64,000 nt of DNA from Epiperipatus broadwayi (taxonomy: Eukaryota; Onychophora; Udeonychophora; Euonychophora; Peripatidae). Location: positions 21,017,254-21,081,253 of the forward strand of contig JAQFVV010006197.1 in the NCBI GenBank assembly GCA_028023455.1, given 5' to 3'. Made by a program: the position numbers and the translations under genes. Under the pieces are notes generated by a model that had not been told where the DNA came from, did not search any database, and saw only the letters and a list, made by a program, of their open reading frames with translations. The stretch's first letter is position 1; the number at the start of each line of letters is the position of its first letter. Shown here piece by piece: positions 23,329 through 35,533 of the stretch.

Positions 23329-24175
23329 GTGTAATCACCAATAAAGGAAGGATTCACTGATACCAGATTGGAAATGGAATTGGATCAAGAGTAATGGAGA
23401 ATGGACTTTAACATTGATAATGACAATATGAAGAAATGATGTGCCAGTAAATGAAAAAAAAGGATAAAGGACTTTAGGATAAACTGAGAAAAACGTATGA
23501 TAGATAGTGGTGTGAGATCATAGATTGAGGCTGAAGGTATGTAGGTTTAGATATTTGTAGATGGATCTTAGCAGTATATGGTCTTTGTTATGCATTCATG
23601 GCATTCTGCGGTCATCAAATCTTATTATATAGAGAAGACAGTGACAGCGATCCCCTTCTCATAATGACTCACTGGATTAAGATTTCCAGTTACATATTTG
23701 ACAGATATCATGAGTCAATGGTTTGGAAACCAATGTATGGGAAAAGAACCCCTTTATAAAATATGAGCTATCAGTAAAATATTCTGAGCTCATGGATGAG
23801 CTGGATGAAAAGAGGCCAGCCTCCCAACCCACCTCAGTAATAGTGACCAAAGTTGGCACTTAGAGGGTTATCATTTGTAAAGTGTGAGTATGAACAGGTT
23901 TAATCAAGTCACAGAGATATCCTGTGAACTCGAACCTGTATATACAAGTAGGAGGCAGAAATAAAACTCATGTAATGTCAATAGCAAGATTAAATTGGTT
24001 TAGTAATGCTGGTTGGATCATCAGAGTAGAGATGTAATTTGCCTGGTCGCCTCTCTAGGAATAATCTCATCACTAAAGTTATATTAGAAGTAAATAGATA
24101 TAAACAGGTTAGAACAGTAGTTAGGAGCATCTAGCTTTAAATGCATTAGATTAAAATTTTTTAAGAAAAAATTTT
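23329..24175 (+). other. Noncoding 3' internal region of the LTR element
   Basis: Stops in all frames and no pol motifs (no YVDD/YLDD, DTG or HHCC/DDE signatures). This is where pol would lie in a complete element. Confidence 0.7.
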
Positions 24176-24190
24176 AAAGGAGGGGAATGG
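24176..24190 (+). other. Polypurine tract
   Basis: AAAGGAGGGGAATGG directly precedes the TGTAA that opens the 3' LTR. This is the expected plus-strand primer position. Confidence 0.75.
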
Positions 24191-25898
24191 TGTAATGTGA
24201 TGATCACACATACTGCGGTCACACATATAGATATTTAACATTTAAAGAATGTTAAATATTGTGCTTGGGTTATAAAAAAAAGTGAGTTTAAAAAAATTAC
24301 AAAACAAAGAAATGTTTAATTAAAAAAGAGAGGGAATTAGAATCGAAAACGATTCTTATCTTTTACCCTCCAAAGTTCAGATTTTAGAAAGAATAGAAAT
24401 GTTAAGGTTAAAAATATCGATATCATGTGTTTAGTATAAGATTTAAAAAAAATGAGAATGGACATATAAATAAAATAGAAACTTAATAAGGTAAAAGAAA
24501 GCAGTAGTTGAGGAGTTTAATAAAATATAAGTAAATTTAGAATGCAACGAAAGATAAAGATCTGGTCTTAAAATTACACATTTTGGTGAAAATGAAATGC
24601 ATGTGTGACGGTATGAATAAAGAGAGTACGGTTTATTTCATGTCAAAATGAAATAATTTTATTAAAGAAAATGATTGAAAAATAAATGTAAAATATTATA
24701 TTATAAAATTGTATCAAATTGAAAGTAATTGTGTATAAGTTGCTGAAAGCATGTTAAAGTAAAAAGGTGTGAAATAAAAATACAGCGGGAGATCAAGATA
24801 AGGAAGGAATTTGGAAAATAAAGGACATTAATTAATTAATTGGAAAACAGTATTGGTCGAGACTTCAGTGAGGACACTGCTCTGATAAGAAGCAGAGAAA
24901 TATAATAAAAAGCAGGCATGAAAAGTTAAATTTGGGAACATGAAAACAAACTATAACATAATGGAAGCTTCAAGGATGTGTGGCTAAGGGCCAGTCGATC
25001 GCCGGTTGATCCAGACTTCCGTGCTATAATGGTTCACATCTCGATGTAACAACTGCCAATGTAGCGCCTGTTGAAGAGTTCATTTTTGCCTTGCCTTGAT
25101 GCCCACAATACGGAGGAGTTCCAACAATCAAATCTAACCGAAGAGCGATCGTTCCCTACTAAAGAAGTGGAAAAATTCCACAGGATGGTCAGCAAGATGC
25201 CAAGTTTATTCGAAGACTTTATCACCTAGGTAATTATGAATAAGACATTTTATATAAATATGTGCACATACCTTTAAATTTAATGCAATTGCCAATCCCA
25301 CATATAATGAGATAGACATTAATTAGACTCTTTTAATATTTGAAATGATTATAAAGGGATAATTTATTTCCACAGATTGCAATCATTTATAGAATCATCT
25401 ATTGTATTTTAGTTGTTTTTTGTAGTATTAAAGCATAATCTGTTTTTTTTATATTGAGTGTTTATAATTTAGAGTGTTTCTTTTATTATAATTTATTGTA
25501 TTAAAAATCTTTTATTTATGTAAAATCCGTTTTGTCTCTTTCTTCGCCACTTCCAAAGGTAATATAGTCTTAGGATTGGGAAATAATTATTATGCATTTG
25601 TGTACTTAATTAACACGTGAAGCTAGTGGTGCAGCATTTGATCCCATTAAATTTATAATTATCCAAGTGCTGTAACTCTGTTAAATCTTACAGCAGTCAG
25701 GAGAAGGTTGACCAGGAAATATAACCTAGGGCTATACCCGTATAGCATACAGGTTCGGTCAAGTGTGGATATAGACTCGTAAACATTTTCTCTCTGCTTG
25801 TGGTAGCGAAAAGTGGGTGATCTTGAATTATAAGAATTCCCCATTATATCTATATAAAAGGGAAGTTTAAGCCTTTCGATCATCGGGTTTCCGTTACA
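24191..25898 (+). repeat. 3' LTR (about 1708 bp)
   Basis: Begins TGTAATGTGATGATCACAC and ends CCGTTACA. The same order of sequence as 18498-20214, with scattered substitutions and a 9-bp deletion near 25780. TATA box at 25851-25860. Confidence 0.85.
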
Positions 25899-26739
25899 AT
25901 ATATTGTAATGGTGCATATAAGTAAGGTTCAACTTAATCAACACATCCCACAAAATGCACCAAATTAAAATGATGTAAAAGGGCAAAAAGCTAAATTGAA
26001 ATGGAATTTAGGGTGATAATGATATAATTTTGGTCATATCCCAAAAATTTGGTTGGCAAATAGTAATGGCACAAAAAAAATTAAAAGGTTCAGATTTGCT
26101 AATGCCTATATTATAATAATCTGAAAATGAGGAAACCAATATTTCAAAACAAAATAGTATATAACTAGGAATGAGAGTGAATGAGTAAGCTAGTTCATTA
26201 AATCCTATATAAAAATTTCCTTACTTTAAATACCCTTTAAACTCTATATATTTAGATCATCATTACTGAAAAATAGCCTTTTAATTACATAATAAACAAA
26301 TAGAAAATGAAAAGCTTTCTCAGCTTTATATCCAACTTTACTGACATTTGATATAATAATAGGCTAGTTTTTGAAATGACACCTTAAAACTAACTGAGTA
26401 TTCAACTTTATTATCTTTCTCAATATTTTAATTGATTGCTCTCAGGTTTAGCATTAAAAGCAACTAATGAGACTTGATTACTTCCCAAAATATAATGCAG
26501 AAACAAAGGGAATATTTTATTGAATCTAATTTATATTAACAAACAACTAAATATAAATAATTTATTTAATATCTCTAAATCATTAATGTTCTATAGCTGC
26601 TTATTAATGTTTGTGCAAGTGATCATTAGCATTTAAATATTCTTAGGATAGAAATAATTTAATTAACAAACTCAAGTATTGCACAATGACTCAAGTGTAA
26701 GGGAAAGTGATTAAAAAGAAAAACTCACAAAGTCACTTT
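25899..26739. other. A+T-rich noncoding stretch
   Basis: Nothing recognised. Confidence 0.5.
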
Positions 26740-26841
26740 AATATATAAGGGATTCGAACTCAAACTTTCACATGACTCTCAACTCTCCATGCCATTCCAT
26801 ATTGCTGACCCACCTATTCACACACATGTTCAAAAGATAAA

Positions 26842-26898
26842 TAATCACCAATATATGTATTTCATGCTAAACCAGCAATCATCAGTTGGTCCAGATTA
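26842..26898 (-). ncRNA. Hammerhead ribozyme motif, type I, repeat family 2 (best copy)
   Basis: Read on the minus strand. Outer stem I UAAUC (26898-26894) pairs with GAUUA (26846-26842). UGG is a one-sided internal loop. Inner stem I ACCAA (26890-26886) pairs with UUGGU (26851-26847). The core is CUGAUGA (26885-26879). Stem II is UGCU/AGCA with loop GGUUU, but the first pair (10.1-11.1) is U-U. GAAA is at 26863-26860. Stem III is UACAUA, two pairs closed by CA. The cleavage-site UA precedes the predicted cut between 26852 and 26851. Every element is present except the closing pair of stem II, which may weaken activity. Confidence 0.7.
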
Positions 26899-27254
26899 CT
26901 ATCTCCACACATTTACACAATTAGTGCTCAGCTTTATATTAAGATAGCCAATCTTCATACTTTAATGGACAGGCTTCAAACTACTTCAACTCACAACTCT
27001 TTAACCATCCATTTCATTTAAAATCTGATGATGACTACTGGTAAATGAGGGGTCAGAATGACTAACATCAACATGGGTAGCATGATAACCTTTGGCAGTA
27101 ATGTGGGCTTTGAATGTTCCATCATCAGATTTCCAATGAAATGGATAGCTGAAGAGTTGTGGGTTGGGATAGTTTGAAGTCTGTTTATTAAAGTATGAAG
27201 ATTGGCTATTTTAATATAAAGCTGAGCACTGATTGTATATATGTGTGGAGATAG

Positions 27255-27311
27255 TAATGTGGACCAACTGATGATTGCTTATTTAGCATGAAATACGTAT
27301 ATTTGTGATTA
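27255..27311 (+). ncRNA. Hammerhead motif, family 2, right arm of the foldback
   Basis: CUGAUGA (27268-27274), stem II UGCU/AGCA with a U-U closing mismatch, GAAA (27290-27293), stem III UACGUA (a perfect palindrome), site UA (27300-27301). Stem I is weakened: ACCAA against UUUGU has one mismatch, and outer UAAU/AUUA is four pairs. Confidence 0.6.
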
Positions 27312-27728
27312 TCTTATCAACATATGTGTTCAAGTGTATCAGTGTTATGAGATAGTGTGGAGAGTGGGGGGTCATGTGTAATCAGATGAGTCAGAAATAT
27401 GAGATGCATGGACAGTTGAGGATCATGTGAAAGTCTGAGTTTGAATCTTTATATATTACATTATATGTGCAGGTGTATGTAATCCTGTACAGTGTATTAA
27501 AGTCACTTTAAATAAAACAAGTGTTACATCTTTATTTATAATCTAAAATGTTTTCTTTTTTTTTGAAGAATGGCAATAACAATTAAATAAAGCATAATAC
27601 CCATTTTTATTTTATTAGTTTTTTCATCCAATTCATGTTTATAACATTTGATAACAATATGTTTATTAAGTTACAATTGTATCTGAATGAAGATCATTTA
27701 CTTTTTAAGAATAAGATTTGAAATATAA

Positions 27729-27920
27729 ACTGAGCACTGATTATATATATATGTATGGATGATGGTAATCTGGACCAACTGATGAGTGCTGGTTTAGCAC
27801 AAAATACATATATTGATGATTATTTATATTTTCTGCATGTGTGATCATGTATCGGTAATATGAGATAGTGTGGATAGTGAAGTGGCTTGAAAGTCTGAGT
27901 TCAAGTCTCCTATATTTTTA
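27729..27920 (+). repeat. Single copy of repeat family 2
   Basis: Starts 'tgagcactgatta', includes the hammerhead-like 27766-27822, then 'tatgagatagtgtgga' and a B-box-like 'gagttcaagtctcc' close to its end. The same order as each arm of the foldback at 26740-27458. Confidence 0.7.
27766..27822 (+). ncRNA. Decayed hammerhead motif, family 2
   Basis: The stem I outer pairing UAAUC/GAUUA, CUGAUGA (27779-27785) and a perfect 5-bp stem II GUGCU/AGCAC, with the required G-C closing pair, are intact. The GAAA box reads AAAA (27801-27804), changing the conserved G12 and so probably inactive. Stem III UACAUA and site UA follow. Confidence 0.55.
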
Positions 27921-27936
27921 AGAATAAATAAGGTGC

Positions 27937-28081
<145 letters not shown>

Positions 28082-31000
28082 TCATTTGATAATATCAAAT
28101 AGTTCAAAATCAAAGAAATATTCTTTAAAGTAAGATCATACTAACCTTGCAATCAAGAAAAAATTATCAATATTCTCCTTATACTATGCTAAATCTAAAT
28201 TATATACTTCCTAAACTATAATACTTCTTTCTTTTGAAGTGTCAAATACAGACTTTTTAAATTGATTCCTTTTATGCCCAATTATGGCCAAAACAATTGG
28301 TATATTCATCTATATTATAATTATTTTTCGGAATCTAATGAGAGTTTTTGTCCTTAAATTATAATAACCTGAATAAATGTCTTTATACAATAAACTCTTA
28401 TAAATGATAAGAAGATCCTTTGTTTATGTATGTAAATACATGTAATATATAAAATATTAATATAACAAACTATCTCTCAAATATATCTTGTTTATAGCTA
28501 CAAATTATATGCCAAAATAAATTCAATAATGATAATAATATCAATATGTTTATATATATATATATATATATATTGTACATAAGTGAAACTTCACTTGGCT
28601 CTAACAGGTGCTAGGGTTTATCTTAGCTTAACTATTTATTTGTAATTGTCTGATTTTTTTTAAAAAAACTAATGATAAAAATAGAAGAAATTAATTTGTT
28701 AGTGAATAATATATGATAATAATGTATAATATTGTAATATTTAATAAATTTTAAATGATTACATGTATAAAGTCAGTAGCATGTTGGTAATTAGTTTTAT
28801 AGGAGATATAAGATAGTAATTTTTTTAAAGTAAATATTGGGTTAGTTTTTAAAGTAATAAATAATGTTAAATGTATTATAAAATAACTAATGGTTTTGTT
28901 CATTTCTAGTTTATAACCCATAATAAATTAATATTATAAATAAAATAAATAGTATCAAATTGATTTAAAAGTAATCTTTAAATTTTATTAAAGCAGTCAA
29001 ATAATATTTAAATGTTTAATGTAAATTAGCCTTAACATGTTAAGTTATTTCTAATCTAATATTCCTTAATATATTCATTTGTAGTCATTAAAAAAGCTGT
29101 AATTAATTAGTAGAGGTCAGGTTAAAAAGTCATTCCTGTGTGTGTATGTGCATGCATGGAGAAGTATGAAGTAAATGATTAAATAATAATTTAACTACAA
29201 TATTAATTAAAAACAAAAAAACAAATGAATGAATAAAATCAGTATAATAAACTAGTGATAAATAAACTAGTTTAATTTTTATATTTGTTTCATTTTTATT
29301 TTATGTAATATAATATTTTTTAAAATGTTACATAAAAAAATTAATAATTAACTTGTAATTTAGAAGCTGCTTCAAATAATTGGATCAAAATTATGTCAGT
29401 GATGAGTTCCAGATGATTTTAAAAAAATGGTACAGTTAAATATAAAATAACTTGATTGGTTATATTAAAAGAAATTGACATGAAAATTGAGGGAGGGGTA
29501 GAAATTATCAGGTTATAAATAGATTTTTATTTGTATTTGAGTTGTGTTGTGCATGCTCCTGAATCCTAAAACTTTTCTTTTTCTCAAAAAGCAAGTTGTA
29601 ATTTTTTTAAAAAAAATTTATTATTTTCTTGTTAAAACAAAAGTATGTTAAAATTATATCTAATTGTTTTAAAATTGTGATGAAAACTGCTAAATTAAAG
29701 GTAAACCCATTTTCTTGATATCAACTTTCAATTAACTTCAAAGCTATAGTAACAAAATGTTTAAAGGAAATTTTATGTCTTCTGTCTTATATCCTTATTG
29801 CATGACTTATATCTACTGGAAAATAAAATTAGGATATCAACAGTTAGTATATCTTTTGGATAAATATCTTTATTGCACTGAACTTTTATAGTTGGAGAAT
29901 ACTTAGTTATTATCTAAGTAAGCTAGAACTTAAACGAGGAAAATTGAAAGACGTTTATAGTGAACTTTATTATAGTTAAAATGCATCAATATCCTTGTTT
30001 TAAATTCATTTAAAGCTAATTTTAAGTTCAAGATTCTATTAATGATACCTGATATTGACTCCAATATACTCTTATTATAATAATTGCTTGTTTTTAAAAT
30101 AGTTTTATCAAAGAGAAAAATATTCTATACTAAATTAAGGAAGAATGAATTTTGTCTGTCAAATGTATAATACAATTGTAATATTAATTTTGTATAATGT
30201 TCAACTAAAAATGTATTATTCATTATAATAGATTAATTATCTACTTCTAAAACAGTTAAACAAAATGTTATAACTATAATTATTAAGGATGTTTTTTTTT
30301 ATCTGTTGAATGTATAATGAACTGTTATATTTGCATTTATCTATACATGAATTTGTGACTATTATTCCCAGCTCCTAAACAGATGAAATTTTCTAATTGC
30401 AAATAATTTTACTCTTATGTTGAGAAGAGTAAAAAAAATTATTTGGAAACAAATTTTAAAATATTGTATGAGAAAATAATTAAAAAAAAAACTGCTTAAA
30501 AAAATGTGTTCATTTAAAAGAGAAAAATTGAATTAAAATAAAGCTATATTATTGTACATGTAAACCCGGGATCCTATAATAATGTTCTCAGCTGAAGAAT
30601 TTGTTTTTCTAATGCCAGTCTATTCTTATTATTTCAATGTTTTATTATCTAGAATATCTTTAAAGGAAGAAATTAAAATAACTTTAAAGAACTATCAAAC
30701 ATGTTTCATTTTAGAAATCACTGCCATGCTTATAAATATTTTGACTAGAAGCTGCGTGCTGTCTGATTAATAAATTGTCTTTAATAAATTACATACATGT
30801 CTTGAACAAAAGGAAGAGAAATATGGAGGAAGCTGAAATTATGAACTGAAGTTGTTGTATTTTGTTTTTATTGGTTTTTTTAAAAAAAAAAAGAAACCAG
30901 AAAAATATTTATGCTATATATATATATTTTAAAATATGTGTAATATTATTAGCATAAATATGCCAGGTAAACTAATGTTACAATTTTAATCTTAATGGAT

Positions 31001-33829
31001 TTATTAGAATGGGTAAATATTTTACCATTCTCAGGTAAATTTTATACTATTATATTTGTTAAGCATTTCATAAGTTAAAATTATATTCAATAATTTTAAT
31101 CCTGGAGATTTTAATATCTCAGTCTTAGCTTATTTATATGTGGGATATTTCACTCAGTTTTATTTTAAATCAGCCAAAGAGGTTTATCAGAGGGTTTCCA
31201 TTCATTTGTTTTATAAATGCTACATCAATAATAACTGCAAATATTTTTATATGCATTGAGAATTAATATTTTTGCATTTAATTTGCAATCTTTTAAATGT
31301 CCACTACTCACCATATTTTAGTATTTAATATTCTATTATGTGTGCATTGTATCTTTACCTAGAATTTTTATATGCATTTAATTTTAAGTAATTCTTATAT
31401 TAATCAGTTGACATAGTTTGCATTGTTGGTTCTCACATTGAATATACATGTTGTATTTTTAAAATTCTTAGTGATAACTTAGTTAGTTTATGTGAAGTCT
31501 ATATCTTGTTGTTAGTTTAGTATTTGTTAGCCTCATAGAGCTAGGCTTTGTTAATTATTATGAGTATGCTTAATGGAGTAGACAAGGTCCTCCATCCTTA
31601 TTGTATTGCTTTTCCATGAGGTGATAGTGCTTGTTCCCATTGAGGGTTATTGTATCCCAGATATTTGTATTCCTAGTGATTGTGATCACATCCCATGAGA
31701 GAGCATCATACTTTCCTGGTGCATCTTTTCTGTTCCTGATGTGCTGAGACAAGGTCCAGGCATCCTATTTTCTGTCTCAAAGTTAGCTATTTTGGAAGCC
31801 ACCACATTCTTATTCAGCTCTGCGGAGCATATATGTACTTATTTTGGCCTATCACTTATGATGAATTAATGCTAGTTCCACCACAGTAGGTGATGTTGCA
31901 TTTGTTTTTAGATATGTGATAACAAGATATGTTTGTTTGAGTAACTTTGCTTCTTCAGTTTGTGTTAGCTATTTTAATGCTTATAGGGTATATCAATGTC
32001 TGAATTGTGTTGTTATGATACTTTTATCATCCACAAACCTACCAACAATAATTTATATTTATTTTTAAGTTTGTAAATTATGCTTATGGTATAAGTGGCA
32101 ATTCACACATACTAATTTTAATATGTTCATCCAGAGTTTTTGCCGCTGGATTTGTAACTTCTTTTAAATTTTAATTCTAAAAACATTTAGTGTAATAATT
32201 TTATGTGGACAGAATTTATTAAGAATGTGTATAAATTATTTCTGATGAGTGAGTGACCCATGCATCTAGTTTATTTTAAAGTTAACTACAAAATTTTTTA
32301 AACACATCACTAGCTATAATATTAGTAATGTCAGTGTAACTAATGACATTTTTTTTAAATACATGCTGTATATGCTTATTCCAGTTTAGCATTTGCTTAG
32401 CTTAGGATAATGAATATAAACCTATTAGGTGTTATTCTGATTGTTAGATGACAATACACAGTATTATTAAATATGCTAATAAAAATAGAATCATGCTTGT
32501 TAAACTTAGCCTATTGTAATTGAAATTTAAGGATTTGGAATCTCTAATTGTTAAAAGAGATTAGAATTTAATATCAAATGGCCTCGGCTTGCTCTTGTAT
32601 GTATTTATTTATTTTGTTTGTTAAAATAAACAGTTTAAAAGAGTTTAAGAGGAATACTCAGTAATTCAGCCAGATAAATTGTTATAATTTTGTAAACCAA
32701 AAAGAAAGTTTGAGAGTCAAAATGTTTTAAAACAGATTCCAGCGCTATCTTGGCAATGTTTATTCTAATATATTTTGTTTGTAAATATTTTCTTTTATAT
32801 TGTTATTAATAAATCATATTATTATTATTTTAAAAAGTTTTGTTTCTGTTTGTTTTACTTTTATATGAAAAATATTATTGTCTTGAGTTCCACAGTTCAT
32901 AAAATCTTGAGTTCCAAAGTTCATAAATATCATAAAGTATATAAAATATGTTTTGATACTGGTTTAAATTATATAAAGCCATGCTAATCTAAGTGATTCT
33001 TAGATTGAATCACAGAACAGATAATTACATTATATCAGATACTTAATTGAATGCTCATTTAAAAGTTGATTTTTAAGTTATCAGTATATCTTCTCAGACT
33101 GAAGATTATGCAATGAGATAAAGAATATTAGTGTTTCAGAAGAGTAGTTATTACTTACTATATTTAAAGCTGCACATTATCTATCATCATCTTATATGTT
33201 TAAAGAATTATAATCCATCTGCATTTAAGGTCCTTAGTAGGTTGTCTGTGAATATGTGGAAAGACATAAAAAGTACCTTTGTCCTTTTCCTTGCTCGAGT
33301 GATGTCTTGGGTAATAGGCCATTATTCATTTAAATTTAGATTACTTCATTAAATCTTTGGATTAATATTTTTTTTATAAATGCTATAATTGAACATAGGG
33401 TAGTTCTCTTATGGTCAGCCAAGATATTACTTACTTGTTTATTTATCCTAGCAATTATTTAATAGGCAACTTAAACTGTTATTTTGCACAAGTGTTTTAG
33501 TTTTAAAACCCCTGAGAGTGTTTACTCTTGTTGCCTTGTTAGTTATACTTTAGTGAGATAATCCTTCCAAACAAAGTATCATTTATTCTTAGAGTGTGTG
33601 ATCTGATGGTATGCCGATTTCAATAACTATTAACTAATTATTAAATTATCTCTTATATTGTTTAGTGGTAGATTATTAATATGCCATAATAGTTATAGTT
33701 GCATTGGTATTGGATTTGGTCTCTATCTGATTATACATCTCTGGATCATCATTTTTTTCTTAAATTTATTGTAACCCTACTGAGTCAAGTCATTAGGAGT
33801 CTCTAATAATTCCACACTGCCTTATCTTC
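28082..33829. other. Long A+T-rich noncoding stretch
   Basis: No gene recognised. Only a 60-codon minus-strand frame at 31570-31752 ('LSWDVITITRNTNIWDTITL') has a less A/T-biased, protein-like composition. Its upstream sequence also gives protein-like phrases ('SAELNKNVVASKIANFE' in another frame), so a decayed coding relic between about 31570 and 31860 is possible. (AT)n tracts are at about 28551-28572. Confidence 0.45.
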
Positions 33830-34155
33830 ATCTCCATCCTTTCATCTTCATCATCATTCATTTTATTTCATCTTCATCATCTCTAATAGTACAAGCATCT
33901 CCCTCTTCTTTCTTTCATCATCTCATCTCTCTCCCTTTTATCTTCTTCTTCATTCCATCCTATCTTCATCTTATTTCATTTCTTTTATATATGTTACAAT
34001 TAGCACCTTCTCTCTCATTTCTCATCCAACATTTCTTTCTCTCTTTCGTTGACACTTTTCTTCACCTTACCCCCTCTCTCCTTTTCTTCTTCATCCTTTC
34101 TTTTTTTTCTTCCTTCTTTTCTTTTCTTCATCACCCCCCTTCTTCTATATTTCCT
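33830..34155 (+). repeat. Pyrimidine-rich tract (about 325 bp)
   Basis: Dominated by C/T on the plus strand with TTC, CATC and CTTT motifs, ending at 'acccccc' before 'ttacaatatata'. The strand asymmetry contrasts sharply with neighbouring DNA. Confidence 0.85.
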
Positions 34156-35497
34156 AAGGTTACAATATATATAGTCCCCATGAAAACAAACATTAACAAA
34201 ACAGTTGTAAAGCATTTATGTACTATGTGTATGCCATACAAATATTAAATATATGTATTAAAATAAAACAAAAAAAACAACCTGATGAATTGCTTGTTTG
34301 TCATGGCAAATAAAAACAAAACAAAAACAAATAAGTGCACATTAACCTTTTTAAAACAATTATTTTAATTGATCTTTTTTATATATCTTTTTTTTTACTA
34401 TTACTATTTTTTAAATCGACAGTTACTATTAATATGGTGGATAATTTCTTGTTGACAAATGCTTCAAATTTTATAAATAATCAAAGTCGATATTTTTAAA
34501 AACATCCTTTCTGCTTGTCAAACTAAGATGAACTAACTGAAATAGCAAAGTTATTTCAGATGTTTTTACCATTAGAATTTCTCATATTAATCTCTAGAAG
34601 TATAATGATTCATTTTTAAAATAATTTTTTTCTCCTTTCAGGTGCATGCTTGTTGATAATTTTCCCCTCCTTCAGATGGTAATTAGTTGAAGAGAGATGG
34701 AGTCAAAGGAATCAAATATGTCCACTAGCAAATCTTTTTTAGCCAATCATTCTTTAGTACTACTTAATCCAGATAAAGTTCTCTTAACTAATTTAGGTAG
34801 AAGAAAAAAATAGCAATAACAAAATTTGTTATTCCTTTTCAGCTAAAACAATTGTTAATAATAAACAAAAAAAGTACAAACGTGATCTCTTCTTCCTTTG
34901 TTGCATCATTAATTACTATGGCATTTCAAATTACATTTTCATGAGAAAATAACTGTCTAAAACCTATTGTTAATATAACTATAGATTTTTTTAAAACTTT
35001 CTTTTTAATATTTTACAATTGCTTCAAAAATAAATAAATATCTAAATATCATAGATATATAAATCATAAATCTCTTTTTTTAAACAAATATTTTTATACA
35101 TTTTTATATATTATAATCATTAGTATTTCCCAATGTGATTTTCATATATTTTCTTTATTTACACTGTATATATCATTATCATTGCCAAAATCTACAGTCA
35201 TAAACAAATGTACACCACAAAAGTGGAGGAAACAAGAAAAATAATGACATAAACAACAAAAAAATACAACAAAATCAAATGAAGATAAACAAAAAGAAAA
35301 AAATTGCAATATTTTCTATTATAATCTTGAAAAATAGCATGATATATATATATATTAAATAATTAATTCTATAAAGGAAAATATATACATCAAATTAATA
35401 AAAATATTAATAATCTTTTACCAATAAATAATTCAAACATAATGCATAATCAAAAAAAAATTTCTTCCTTCTTTCATTTTCTTCTTGTAGTATATAT
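34156..35497. other. A+T-rich noncoding stretch
   Basis: Nothing recognised. Ends with AT-rich 'gtatatattgtaatgg', a flank shared with other element edges. Confidence 0.5.
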
Positions 35498-35533
35498 TGT
35501 AATGGTCAAATATGTACATTCGCGTAACAAAAT

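Larger units (their letters stand above)
18498..25898 (+). mobile_element. Gag-only LTR retrotransposon (Ty3/gypsy-like)
   Basis: A 7.4-kb element with long direct LTRs, a primer-binding site, a long leader (about 1.67 kb), gag-type reading frames, a purine tract and a 3' LTR. The 3' LTR has inverted ends TGTAA...TTACA. The flanks are AT repeats (ATATA on both sides), compatible with a 4-5 bp target duplication but not proof. After gag (ends about 23328) there are about 860 bp without protease, reverse transcriptase, RNase H or integrase. It therefore resembles non-autonomous gag-only elements that depend on a partner's pol. The LTRs are nearly identical apart from a 9-bp deletion and scattered substitutions, so insertion is fairly recent. 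Confidence 0.85.
26740..27458. mobile_element. 719-bp foldback of repeat family 2 with two hammerhead motifs
   Basis: The arms, of roughly 300 bp each, begin 'taatatataagggattcgaact' and end with its reverse complement. The centre is near 27099. The outer ends contain a tRNA B-box-like GATTCGAAC / GTTTGAATC, and the inner part of each arm contains a hammerhead motif pointing outward (26842-26898 minus; 27255-27311 plus). The whole is an inverted dimer of the family 2 unit seen singly at 27729-27920. No ORF. Confidence 0.8.

Noticed and set aside
33991-34248. 85-codon Phe/Leu/Ser-rich ORF
   Set aside because: By-product of the pyrimidine tract.
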